This document shows, piece by piece, positions 1 through 7,014 of a DNA stretch of 10,497 bases. The notes below the pieces were generated by a model. It saw only the letters and a program-made list of their open reading frames with translations, searched no databases and was not told where the DNA came from. The position numbers and the translations under genes are program-made. Source of the DNA: Roseiarcus sp050015935 (lineage in GTDB: Bacteria; Pseudomonadota; Alphaproteobacteria; Rhizobiales; Beijerinckiaceae); NCBI GenBank assembly GCA_050015935.1, contig JBEKAL010000126.1, forward strand, positions 1-10,497. Direction: 5' to 3'. How positions within the stretch are numbered: the first letter of the stretch is position 1; every line of letters starts with the position of its first letter.

Positions 1-2
1 CT

Positions 3-188
3 CATAACATCGATTTCGAATGGATCAAGGATCAGGACCGACGCGCAGCTGCGGAAACGGGGGCGTTGCTCATGGCCCGGACCCTGCTGACCCATCCCGA
101 ACAGTTCCGTTCGATCGCCGATGTCGTTGACGCCGTTCCATATTTCGCCCGGACTCCTGGCGCGCCTGGATCGCGCGTGAGGCTATAA
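3..188 (+). CDS. C-terminal end of an unidentified protein (5' partial)
   Basis: The third forward frame is open from the window edge to a TAA at 186-188, giving 61 residues that begin HNIDFEWIKDQDRRAAAETG and continue as an amphipathic, Ala/Leu-rich helical stretch (ALLMARTLLTHPEQFRSIADVV) before a Pro/Gly/Arg tail. Its composition and GC-rich third positions look coding, and the other two forward frames hit stops within the first 135 bases. The segment is too short to show a catalytic motif and I do not recognise the family. A creatininase-like or other hydrolase tail was considered but not supported. It has the same orientation as the transporter genes, with 136 bases before the next start, so it may belong to the same regulon or be the end of the preceding operon. 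Confidence 0.6.
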   Translation, partial: HNIDFEWIKDQDRRAAAETGALLMARTLLTHPEQFRSIADVVDAVPYFARTPGAPGSRVRL

Positions 189-243
189 GCAAACTGGTGG
201 GAGCCGTGCAGGCGATAGGTTGGGAGAACAAACGCGCCAGAGC

Positions 244-257
244 TTGACACATGTCAA
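244..257. promoter_or_regulatory. Palindromic operator, FNR/FixK-like, ahead of the transporter operon
   Basis: TTGACACATGTCAA is a perfect 5-base inverted repeat (TTGAC/GTCAA) around four bases. With its flanks (C before, G after) it is a 6+4+6 palindrome. It matches the layout of FNR/FixK-class sites (TTGAN6TCAA). Its centre lies about 75 bases before the ATG at 325. An activator bound there at about -41.5 would place a start site near 292, with AT-rich GATAAATTC at 286-294 close to the expected -10 region. The TTGACA inside it is unlikely to be a plain -35 box, because 17 bases downstream is GC-rich with no -10. Near-copies at 4044-4057 and 8783-8796 strengthen the call. The identity of the regulator is inference. 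Confidence 0.6.
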
Positions 258-324
258 GGCGCGGCGCGAGCGAGGCTGTCAAATTGATAAATTCTCTATG
301 CTTGTCGTTAAAAAGGGGATGAAC

Positions 325-1365
325 ATGTCCAATCAGTTTCGGCCAAGCTACCAATCGCGTCGCGACTTTTTCGCAATCCTCGGCGCTTCCACGGGTGCGG
401 CGGCGCTCCTCGGCGGAATGGGCCTTACGCCAGCCATGGCGCAAGAGATGACGAAGGCCACGGGGCGCTCGGAAAAGCCTTTGAAGGCGGCGTTTTCCAA
501 CGCCGGGCTGCAGGCCACTTGGTGCGCCCAGGGCAAGGAGGCGGCGGAATTCTGGGGCAAGCTGTTCAACGTCGAGGTCACCTGGTTCGATGGGGCGTTG
601 AGCGCTCCCCGGCAACGCGCCGCGATCGACGACATGGCCTCGCAGAAGTGGGACTTCGTGGCCATGCAGGCCTTCGGCATCGGCACACTGACCGAGCCGG
701 TGCAGAAGATGATCGACGCCGGCATTCCGGTGATCGATATGGACACTTTGATTGCGCCTCTCGATCAGATCAACGTTCACGCCTTCCTCGCCCCGGACAA
801 TGAATTCATGGGCGCGGCCGTAACCCAGGCGCTGGTCGCCGCCATCGGCGGCAAGGGCAAGATGGTGATGACGCAGGGCGCGCTCGGCCATACCGGAGCC
901 CAGGGTCGGGCCAAGGGCTTCCACAGCGTGGTGAAAAGCTACCCCAACATCGAAGTGCTCGACGAGCAGCCCGGCGACTGGGACGTCACCAAGGTCGCCC
1001 GCATCTGGGAAACCTTGCTGACGAAGTACCCGCAGATCGACGCGGCCTTCTTCCACAATGACGACATGGCGCTGGCCGCCTACAACGTGATGAAGCAGCA
1101 CAACCGCACCAGTATCCTGATCGGCGGCGTCGACGGCATGCCGCCGGCGCTCGACGCGGTGCTCGATGGCCGTATGTTCGCGACGGTGCGCAATCCGTCT
1201 AGCCGCATTCACGGCGGCGCGATCATCGCCGGCGTGTCGGCTGTGGTTGGCGGCGAGAAGACCGGCGAGGGCGGCATTCCCAAGAACGTCGTCACCGACG
1301 GGCCGGTCATCACCAAGCCGAACGCGCCAGGCATTAAGTGGATGGAAGGCCATTTCCTGATCTAA
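325..1365 (+). CDS. Sugar ABC transporter substrate-binding protein, Tat-exported (ribose/erythritol type)
   Basis: This is the periplasmic sugar-binding component of the importer encoded with the next two genes. The 346-residue product has a twin-arginine signal: SRRDFF at residues 11-16, a hydrophobic segment (about 17-35) and a likely cleavage after AMA (37-39). The mature part has the periplasmic-binding-protein-4 (RbsB-like) fold pattern: KAAFSN at the first strand, the DFVAMQAFG segment, GIPVIDMDT, then GKGKMVMTQG, and a C-terminal lobe with AAFFHNDDMALAAYNVMK and GGVDGMPPALDAV, the usual hinge and lobe-2 signatures. I chose ATG 325 because AAAAGGGG at 311-318 sits 6 bases ahead; in-frame starts at 220, 298 and 319 lack this spacing or would bury the Tat motif. 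The ligand is unknown. Gene order resembles the rhizobial ery and ribose systems, but I would not name it eryG from the sequence alone. Confidence 0.9.
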   Translation: MSNQFRPSYQSRRDFFAILGASTGAAALLGGMGLTPAMAQEMTKATGRSEKPLKAAFSNAGLQATWCAQGKEAAEFWGKLFNVEVTWFDGALSAPRQRAAIDDMASQKWDFVAMQAFGIGTLTEPVQKMIDAGIPVIDMDTLIAPLDQINVHAFLAPDNEFMGAAVTQALVAAIGGKGKMVMTQGALGHTGAQGRAKGFHSVVKSYPNIEVLDEQPGDWDVTKVARIWETLLTKYPQIDAAFFHNDDMALAAYNVMKQHNRTSILIGGVDGMPPALDAVLDGRMFATVRNPSSRIHGGAIIAGVSAVVGGEKTGEGGIPKNVVTDGPVITKPNAPGIKWMEGHFLI

Positions 1366-1385
1366 TCCGCCTTTGAGCGCAATGA

Positions 1386-1427
1386 GCGGCGCGCGTCGGC
1401 TGCCCCCGGTGTGCGCCGCCTTTTCTT
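1386..1427 (+). terminator. Terminator-like attenuator hairpin between the binding-protein and ATPase genes
   Basis: GCGGCGC at 1386-1392 pairs perfectly with GCGCCGC at 1413-1419. The stem continues inward through 1399/1406 with four Watson-Crick and three G-U pairs, giving 14 pairs closed by a six-base loop (1400-1405). CTTTTCTT follows directly at 1420-1427. This is an intrinsic-terminator layout placed just 21 bases after the binding-protein stop and ahead of the ATPase. In periplasmic ABC operons such hairpins often stop part of the transcription and protect the upstream message, so that the binding protein outnumbers the membrane parts. The structure is read from the sequence; the partial-termination role is inference. 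Confidence 0.7.
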
Positions 1428-1436
1428 GACGGGTCG

Positions 1437-2942
1437 ATGGAAATGAACGGCGCCGCTCCGATTCTCGAGCTTTCGGGAATTTCGAAATCCTTCGCCGGGG
1501 TCGCCGCACTGAAGGAGGTCGACTTCGCACTTCGCCCTCACGAAATACACGGGCTGGTCGGCCAGAACGGCGCGGGCAAAAGCACGCTGATGAAGATCAT
1601 CGCGGGCGTGTACACGGATTACCAAGGAACGATCCGCCTCGATGGCGCCGTCACACGTTTTCGTTCGACCCACGATGCGCAAGCGGCGGGTATCGGTATG
1701 GTGTATCAGGAGCTCAGCACGGTGCCGGATTTGACGGTGGCTGAGAACGTGCTTCTTGGCCATCAGTCCACCGGGCGGTTTGGGATTGTGGACTGGCACC
1801 GCATGGTTCGCGAGGCGGACGATCATCTCCGCGGACTGGGTATCGAGATCAATCCGCGCGCCCGTATGGGCTCGCTGCCGATCGGATTGCAACAGCTTGT
1901 CGAGATAAGTCGCGTGCTGTTTTCCGGCGCGCGCATCATAATCCTCGACGAGCCAACCTCGGCCCTCTCGCCCCCGGAGGTCGAGCGGCTGTTCGAGGTG
2001 CTCAGCCGGCTCCGCGATTCGGGCCAGAGTATTGTGTTTATCTCCCATTTTCTCGATGACGTGCTGAAGATCTCCGACGTCGTCACGGTCTTCCGCAATG
2101 GCCGAAAGGTCGCCACCCAAGCGAACGAAGGGCTCGACAAGCAGCAAGTCATCGAGCAGATGATCGGAACCGGCCACGACGAGCTCGCGGAGAGCTACAC
2201 CGGCGACTTCGAGCTCAAGGACAGACCGAACCTGCCGGTCGTTCTCGAGACCGAGCGCCTGTCATTGGGACGCGCCTATCGCGACATATCGCTGACGGTG
2301 CGGGCCGGCGAAGTCCTGGGCATCTACGGCTTCATGGGTTGCGGCCAAATCGAGTTGGTGCGAGCCCTGTTCGGCAAGCTGCATCCCGAACGTGGCGTCG
2401 TGCGCCTGGAAGGCCGCTCGGTCGCGTTGCGCAACACCTCGATGGCCCGACGTGCGGGAGTGGCTTTCATGTCCGAGAGCCGGCGGAGCATGCTGTTTTA
2501 TCACGAACCGGTTTTCAAGAATATCACGATCAGCGTTCTCGAGCGCATCTCCCGCTATCTGCTCAAGCCGGAGACGGAGCGTTCAGTTTCCGCCGGACTT
2601 GTGCGACGGCTGCACATCGACCCGCCGTCCGTCGACCGCCTGGTCAGCACTTTATCCGGCGGCAATCAGCAGAAATCCGCCCTGGCGAAGTGGCTGACCT
2701 ATGCGCCCAAGGTCCTGATCTTGAGCGAACCGACGCGCGGCATGGACGTCGCCGCCAAGAGCGACGTGGTGAAGATCGTTCGCGGATTGCGCGACCAAGG
2801 TATGGCGATCATCGTCGCTTCGACCGAACCGGAGACCATTCTCGCGCTTGCTGATCGCATCCTAGTGATGAGAAAAGGCCAGTTAACGCGTGAATTCGCG
2901 GAAGGTATGGTCAACAAAGAACGTCTTCTCGCAGCCGCGTAA
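1437..2942 (+). CDS. Sugar ABC transporter ATP-binding protein, two fused ABC domains (RbsA/EryE type)
   Basis: This cytoplasmic ATPase powers sugar import with the flanking binding protein and permease. Its 501 residues fit the usual length of RbsA-type fused ATPases. Domain 1 has Walker A GQNGAGKST (42-50), Q-loop Gln91, a signature region LPIGLQQLVEISR (147-159), Walker B IIILDE (167-172) and switch His204. Domain 2 (about 265-501) has the family's degenerate Walker A, GFMGCGQIE (298-306), a canonical LSGGNQQK signature (406-413) and a Walker-B-like VLILSE (426-431), in which Ser430 stands where Asp is normal. ATG 1437 has only a weak ribosome site (GACGGG, 1428-1433); ATG 1443 is the alternative. 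The GTG of the permease lies 14 bases after the stop. The sugar cannot be read from the ATPase. Confidence 0.93.
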   Translation: MEMNGAAPILELSGISKSFAGVAALKEVDFALRPHEIHGLVGQNGAGKSTLMKIIAGVYTDYQGTIRLDGAVTRFRSTHDAQAAGIGMVYQELSTVPDLTVAENVLLGHQSTGRFGIVDWHRMVREADDHLRGLGIEINPRARMGSLPIGLQQLVEISRVLFSGARIIILDEPTSALSPPEVERLFEVLSRLRDSGQSIVFISHFLDDVLKISDVVTVFRNGRKVATQANEGLDKQQVIEQMIGTGHDELAESYTGDFELKDRPNLPVVLETERLSLGRAYRDISLTVRAGEVLGIYGFMGCGQIELVRALFGKLHPERGVVRLEGRSVALRNTSMARRAGVAFMSESRRSMLFYHEPVFKNITISVLERISRYLLKPETERSVSAGLVRRLHIDPPSVDRLVSTLSGGNQQKSALAKWLTYAPKVLILSEPTRGMDVAAKSDVVKIVRGLRDQGMAIIVASTEPETILALADRILVMRKGQLTREFAEGMVNKERLLAAA

Positions 2943-2955
2943 AGTGAGGGGAGCA

Positions 2956-4002
2956 GTGACTCTGAACAAAACCGACCCGGCTCACCCTTATGGCGCCCGC
3001 AGAGCCGCAACAATCCAATCATGGCTCCGGGACCAGCTGAGAAACATCGTCCCGTTTGTCACGCTGCTTTGCTTGGTGCTTTTCTTCAGCGTCACGAGTC
3101 AATCGTTTGTCTCCTGGGGAAACCTCGGCAACATTCTCACTCAAATTTCCATCACCGCAATCATGGCGACCGGCCTAACGTTCGTGCTGCTCTGTGCGGA
3201 AATCGACCTGAGTTTCGCCAACGTCGCCAATGCCGTGGGAATCGTCCTCGCGTATTTCACCCTGCAAGACGCGAGCGTCAACATCGCGAACATTCCCTTA
3301 TCCGGTGGGCTTGCAATCCTACTGGCGATCTTGAGTTCGCTGGTGTTCGGCGCCATCAACGCCATTGGCGTAACCCGAATCGGCATTCCTTCGTTCATTA
3401 TGACGCTCGCGACGCTCGAGATTTCGGCTGGCGTCTGCGCCATCCTCGTGCGCGGGCAGATCGCATATAAAGTGCCGCCACTCATCGAGACGCTGGGCGG
3501 TGGATATCTCGGTCCCGTTCCATGGGTCGTGATCGTCGCGGCAATCGTCCTTGGAATCGGCCATTTCGTCCTCACCTACACGCGGTTCGGCCGTTACGTT
3601 TACATGGTGGGCGGCAACCGCGAGGCCGCCGAGTATGCGGGCGTCAACGTTCGTGCGATCATCTCTTCGGTGATGGTGATCTCTGCGGCGTGCGCCGGTC
3701 TCGCCGGCATGTTGGGCGTCGCGCATTTCGGCAGCGCCCAGCAGGACGAATTCGTCGACTATCTGATTGATGGGATCGCTGCCGTGGTCGTCGGCGGCAC
3801 AAGCTTGGCCGGAGGCCAAGGAGGCATCGGGAACACGATAGCTGGCCTCTTCGTCCTCGGCGTGCTCAACAACGGCCTCGATCACATCGATATCGACAGC
3901 TTTGTCAAAATTTTGATCCGCGGCGTGATTCTGCTGGCGGCCTTGATCATCAACGTCTACGCCCAACGTCTCCGCGAGCGCGCTCAAGTGAGCGGCGCTT
4001 AA
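2956..4002 (+). CDS. Sugar ABC transporter permease (RbsC/EryF type)
   Basis: This is the inner-membrane permease of the importer. The 348-residue product belongs to the branched-chain-permease/RbsC superfamily (BPD_transp_2). A short charged N-terminus is followed by many hydrophobic helices, including about 31-50, 63-82, 117-138 and several in the second half. AEIDLSFANVANAVG (81-95) is the position of the family's GGIDLSVG element, here with Ala-Glu before Ile. GGTSLAGGQGGIGNT near the C-terminus matches the conserved cytoplasmic loop that contacts the ATPase. I chose GTG 2956 because GAGGGGA at 2946-2952 sits just upstream; GTG 2944 lacks this, and the in-frame ATG at 2890 lies inside the ATPase gene. 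One permease gene is present, so the channel is probably a homodimer. Confidence 0.9.
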   Translation: MTLNKTDPAHPYGARRAATIQSWLRDQLRNIVPFVTLLCLVLFFSVTSQSFVSWGNLGNILTQISITAIMATGLTFVLLCAEIDLSFANVANAVGIVLAYFTLQDASVNIANIPLSGGLAILLAILSSLVFGAINAIGVTRIGIPSFIMTLATLEISAGVCAILVRGQIAYKVPPLIETLGGGYLGPVPWVVIVAAIVLGIGHFVLTYTRFGRYVYMVGGNREAAEYAGVNVRAIISSVMVISAACAGLAGMLGVAHFGSAQQDEFVDYLIDGIAAVVVGGTSLAGGQGGIGNTIAGLFVLGVLNNGLDHIDIDSFVKILIRGVILLAALIINVYAQRLRERAQVSGA

Positions 4003-4043
4003 GTGAAATGTTATGCTGGACTGGGCGCGCATGTGGGTGAATG

Positions 4044-4057
4044 TTGACTTGAGTCAA
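4044..4057. promoter_or_regulatory. Palindromic operator, FNR/FixK-like, ahead of the enzyme operon
   Basis: TTGACTTGAGTCAA repeats the TTGAC-N4-GTCAA pattern found at 244-257 with a different four-base centre. It lies in the 171-base gap between the permease and the isomerase gene, about 123 bases before the ATG at 4174. A start site about 41 bases from its centre would fall near 4092, with GATTAG (4077-4082) as a weak -10 candidate. The gap also holds an AT-richer stretch (4100-4160) that could be untranslated leader. No clear terminator hairpin is visible after the permease, so read-through from the transporter operon is possible. The regulator is unknown. Confidence 0.55.
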
Positions 4058-4173
4058 TGCCAGCCCGTCGCGGATCGATTAGCGAGGCATGTTACGCAGG
4101 CTATGTATGTGTCGAGCTATCTATGTGTTGAATCAAAGCCTAGTTTACCACTGTTACATTTGAGAGCGTGCCC

Positions 4174-5289
4174 ATGAATATCGATGGCCAGCCCACCCGA
4201 ACGATTCGCCCCGCAGACGATGGCCGGACCGTGCAAATCATCGACCAGACCAAACTGCCTCATGCGCTGATCTGGGCGACGCTTGCGACCCTTGAGGATG
4301 CAGCGGCGGCGATCAAGGACATGAAGGTGCGAGGCGCGCCTTTGATCGGGGCGACGGCGGCCTATGGAATGGCGCTGGCGCTCGCCGCTGACGCGTCGGA
4401 CGCCCGGGTCGAGCAGGCCTACGCTACGTTGTACGCGACCCGGCCGACCGCAGTGAACCTGCGCTGGGCGCTCGACGAGATGCGCCGCGCCCTGCCGCCG
4501 CTCGCATTGCCGGGCCGCCGCGCTGCGGCCTGGGTTCGTGCGGCTGCGATCTGCGACGAGGATGTGGCCATCTGCAGCGCCATCGGCGATCATGGCCTCG
4601 GTATCGTCAAAGCGCTCTGGGACAAGCGCCGGGCCGGCGGGGCGAAGCGGCTCAACATCCTCACCCATTGCAACGCCGGCTGGCTCGCCACGGTGGACTG
4701 GGGCACCGCTACCGCCCCGATATACAAGGCGCACAATGCAGGTATTCCCGTGCACGTATGGGTCGACGAAACCCGGCCGCGCAATCAGGGCGCCTCGCTC
4801 ACCGCGCGGGAACTGTCCTGGCACGGCGTGCCGCACACGGTGATCGTCGACAATGCCGGCGGACATCTGATGCAGCACGGCATGGTGGACATGTGCATCG
4901 TCGGCACCGATCGCACCACGGCCGCCGGTGATGTGGCCAACAAGATCGGCACCTATCTCAAGGCGCTGGCGGCCAAGGACAATGGCGTGCCGTTCTATGT
5001 CGCCCTGCCCAGCCCCACCATAGACTGGACCATCGCCGACGGGCTCAGGCAGATCCCGATCGAGGAACGCAGCCAGCGTGAGGTGACGCATATCTCCGGT
5101 TTGAGCGCCGACGGTTCCGTCGTCGAAGTGCGCCTCACGCCCGAGGGCAGCGCCGCGGCCAACTACGCCTTCGACGTCACCCCGGCGCGGCTGGTCACCG
5201 GACTCGTCACCGAGCGCGGCGTCTGTCCGGCCAGCCGCGAAGGTTTGCTGTCCCTCTATCCCGAACGTCGCCAGGAAGCGGCCCAATAG
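4174..5289 (+). CDS. mtnA: MtnA-type aldose-1-phosphate isomerase (methylthioribose-1-P or 5-deoxyribose-1-P isomerase family)
   Basis: The family opens a furanose 1-phosphate aldose and converts it to the 1-phosphoketose; known substrates are 5-methylthioribose 1-phosphate and 5-deoxyribose 1-phosphate. The 371-residue product shows KVRGAPLIG (51-59), THCNAGWLAT (164-173) with the proposed catalytic Cys166, DETRPRNQGASLTA (198-211), GTDRTTAAGDVANKIGTY (244-261) with catalytic Asp246, and VPFYVALPSPTID (272-284). The NAGWLATVDWGTA version fits the R. rubrum-like form known from the DHAP shunt, as far as I recall it. I chose ATG 4174 because GAGAG (4162-4166) is 7 bases ahead; GTG 4168 is too close. 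Only 11 bases separate it from the class II aldolase, and no methionine-salvage partner (MtnB, MtnC, MtnD or MtnK) follows, so it probably feeds the aldolase. The substrate is inference. Confidence 0.88.
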   Translation: MNIDGQPTRTIRPADDGRTVQIIDQTKLPHALIWATLATLEDAAAAIKDMKVRGAPLIGATAAYGMALALAADASDARVEQAYATLYATRPTAVNLRWALDEMRRALPPLALPGRRAAAWVRAAAICDEDVAICSAIGDHGLGIVKALWDKRRAGGAKRLNILTHCNAGWLATVDWGTATAPIYKAHNAGIPVHVWVDETRPRNQGASLTARELSWHGVPHTVIVDNAGGHLMQHGMVDMCIVGTDRTTAAGDVANKIGTYLKALAAKDNGVPFYVALPSPTIDWTIADGLRQIPIEERSQREVTHISGLSADGSVVEVRLTPEGSAAANYAFDVTPARLVTGLVTERGVCPASREGLLSLYPERRQEAAQ

Positions 5290-5300
5290 GGTGTCGAGCT

Positions 5301-5978
5301 ATGACCATTCACGACGAATTCACCATGCGTCGCGAGATCATTGCGGCTTGCCTGACGATGAACGCTCATGGTGTCAACCAAGGCAAGTCCGGCAATATCA
5401 GCGTGCGATTCGGCCAAAATATTCTGATCACGCCAAGCGGGCTGCCTTACGACGAGATGCAGCCCGAAGATATTGCCGTAATGCCTCTTGAGGGCGCATA
5501 CGGAAGTTGGACCGGTCCGTTTGCGCCCTCGACTGAGTGGAGGTTCCACCTCGACATGACGCAAGCACGACCCGATGTGGGCGCGATCGTCCACGCACAT
5601 AGTCTTTACGCAACGGCGTTCGCCATCTGCGGTCGCGAGATTCCGGCCATCCACTATATGATCGCGCTCACGGGCGGCCCGACCGTAAGGGTCGCCCCTT
5701 ACGCCGCCTTCGGCACCAAGGAACTTTCCGATAACGCGGTGAAGACTTTGGAGGGCCGTAATTGCTGCCTGCTCGCGAATCACGGAACGATCGCCGTCGG
5801 CCCTAACCTTCAAAGCGCCCTAGCTCTCGCCGAGGAACTAGAGAATCTCGCTCGGCAATACTTCCTTTCGCTCCAGATCGGCGGGGCCCACATCCTTTCC
5901 GACGCCGAGATCGCGAACGTTATGGAGCGCACCAAAACCTATGGCGTCACGAAGAGATCCGCGCTTGCCGCCGAGTAA
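5301..5978 (+). CDS. Class II zinc-dependent aldolase, L-fuculose-1-phosphate aldolase family
   Basis: This enzyme probably cleaves a ketose 1-phosphate to DHAP and an aldehyde in the cytoplasm. The 225 residues match the FucA/AraD aldolase size. Zinc ligands are visible as His98 and His100 (IVHAHS) and His161 (LLANHGT), and the catalytic acid as Glu79 (STEW). KSGNISVR (29-36) and TPSG (44-47) form the phosphate-binding loops. Glu79 with an intact HxH marks it as an aldolase rather than an AraD epimerase, although the family mixes both activities. It follows the MtnA-like isomerase by 11 bases, the pairing seen in 5-deoxyribose and 5'-deoxyadenosine disposal (products DHAP and acetaldehyde), so drdA-like function is likely. 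FucI- and DhaK-like genes downstream suggest other ketose 1-phosphates may also enter here. The start is ATG 5301; TAGGG at 5287-5291 is a modest ribosome site. Confidence 0.88.
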   Translation: MTIHDEFTMRREIIAACLTMNAHGVNQGKSGNISVRFGQNILITPSGLPYDEMQPEDIAVMPLEGAYGSWTGPFAPSTEWRFHLDMTQARPDVGAIVHAHSLYATAFAICGREIPAIHYMIALTGGPTVRVAPYAAFGTKELSDNAVKTLEGRNCCLLANHGTIAVGPNLQSALALAEELENLARQYFLSLQIGGAHILSDAEIANVMERTKTYGVTKRSALAAE

Positions 5979-5999
5979 AGAGCAGATGTCAGATTGGCC

Positions 6000-6005
6000 A
6001 GGGAG
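6000..6005 (+). promoter_or_regulatory. Ribosome binding site that fixes the DhaK-like start
   Basis: AGGGAG lies 7 bases before ATG 6013. The reading frame also opens at ATG 5941 inside the aldolase gene, but no such site precedes it, and the family begins with the M-x-K-x-I-N-D-P pattern that starts at 6013. Confidence 0.7.
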
Positions 6006-6012
6006 ATCGGCA

Positions 6013-7014
6013 ATGATCAAGAAGGCGATTAACGATCCTGAGAAAATCGTAGGCGAAGTCATCGAGGGCCTGCTGTTGGCGTCGCACGGGCGCCTTATTC
6101 AGGTGCCGGGCGTCAACGCCATCATGCGAGCGAACCTCGAAGACGGCAAAGTCGGCCTTCTGATCGGCGGGGGGAGCGGTCACGAGCCCATCTACACGAC
6201 TTACGTCGGCCCCGGCTACGCTGACGCAGCGGCATGCGGCAACATTTTCGCTGCGCCATCGCCGGAAATCATCTTCGAGGCGACGAAGGCCATCCATCGC
6301 GGGCGCGGGGTTCTCTATGTCTATGGGAACTATGAAGGCGACATTATGAACTTCGAGGTTGCGGCCGAGATGGCCCACGACGAGGGGATTGAGGTCATGC
6401 ATGCCCGCACCATGGACGATATCGCGCTACCGAAAGGCGAAGGACGGCGCGGCATCGCCGGTTCGTTCTTTCAGGTCAAGATCGCCGGCGCCGCGTGCCG
6501 AAGCGGGCTGAGCCTCGAAGAGGCGTATCGCCTGACGCTTCGCGCCCAGCAGAATATCCGCTCGTTGAGCGTTGCCCTTCGGCCCGGTTCCTTGCCGGAA
6601 ACCGGCCAGCCGACCTTCACCCTTGGCGAAGACGAAATCGAAATTGGAATGGGCGGTCATGGCGAACGTGGCGTTGCGCGCCAAAAGATAATGCAGGCGG
6701 ACCGGCTCGTCGACCTGATGATGGGCCAGCTCATGGAAGACTTCCCGTTGAGACGGGGCGATCGTGTGGAACTTCTTGTCGACGACCTTGGCGCGACGAC
6801 CATGATGGAGCTCCTGATCGTCAACCGGCGAGTCCGCCAGATCCTGGACGAGCGTGGCGTCACGGTGCACGACACATGGATCGGCCCATATATGACGACG
6901 CAGGAGATGGCGGGTTTCAGTATCACGCTGTTCCGGCTCGACGAAGAACTCGCCGGGCGCCTGGGCCAGTCGGCGTCGAACGAGTCCTTCCTCAAAGCGT
7001 GCGCACTCAAGTGA
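6013..7014 (+). CDS. dhaK: DhaK-like dihydroxyacetone/ketose kinase, substrate-binding subunit
   Basis: DhaK proteins bind a small ketone covalently through a histidine so that DhaL can phosphorylate the neighbouring hydroxyl. This 333-residue protein begins MIKKAINDPEKIV and shows GGGSGHEP (52-59, His57), NYEGDIMNF (106-114, Asp110) and GMGGHGERG (212-220). His216 matches the E. coli hemiaminal histidine (His230), Asp110 matches Asp109 and His57 matches His56. Differences stand out: NYEGD for the usual NYTGD, and HGERG for HGEPG, with Gly215 before the histidine where Ile is common. These lie around the ligand pocket, so another ketose (erythrulose, a pentulose or a deoxyketose) is possible. 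The class II aldolase ends 34 bases upstream, and DhaL overlaps the stop. No DhaM phosphotransferase gene is seen, so ATP is the likely donor. Confidence 0.87.
   Translation: MIKKAINDPEKIVGEVIEGLLLASHGRLIQVPGVNAIMRANLEDGKVGLLIGGGSGHEPIYTTYVGPGYADAAACGNIFAAPSPEIIFEATKAIHRGRGVLYVYGNYEGDIMNFEVAAEMAHDEGIEVMHARTMDDIALPKGEGRRGIAGSFFQVKIAGAACRSGLSLEEAYRLTLRAQQNIRSLSVALRPGSLPETGQPTFTLGEDEIEIGMGGHGERGVARQKIMQADRLVDLMMGQLMEDFPLRRGDRVELLVDDLGATTMMELLIVNRRVRQILDERGVTVHDTWIGPYMTTQEMAGFSITLFRLDEELAGRLGQSASNESFLKACALK

Noticed and set aside
244..272. TTGACA at 244-249 as an ordinary -35 promoter box
   Set aside because: The region 16-18 bases downstream is GC-rich with no -10 sequence, and the hexamer is half of a palindrome repeated elsewhere.
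70..1530. Long minus-strand open frame of 486 codons across the binding-protein gene
   Set aside because: It is a shadow of the GC-rich plus-strand gene: its product is rich in Arg, His and Gly with no family pattern, while the plus strand encodes a clear binding protein with a Tat signal.
1362..2177. Minus-strand open frame of 271 codons across the ATPase gene
   Set aside because: It opposes the first ABC domain, whose Walker motifs are unmistakable on the plus strand; no motif is visible in the minus product.
4117..5286. Minus-strand open frame of 389 codons, almost the full length of the isomerase gene
   Set aside because: It is antisense to mtnA, which has all family motifs; the minus product is His/Arg/Gly-rich with no recognisable domain.
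5941..6012. Upstream extension of the DhaK-like protein into the aldolase gene
   Set aside because: It lacks a ribosome site and does not fit the family N-terminus; ATG 6013 has AGGGAG at ideal spacing.
6495..7010. Long upstream extension of the DhaL-like frame
   Set aside because: This part overlaps dhaK in another frame and reads as Arg/Pro-rich nonsense; the DhaL domain begins just after GTG 7011.
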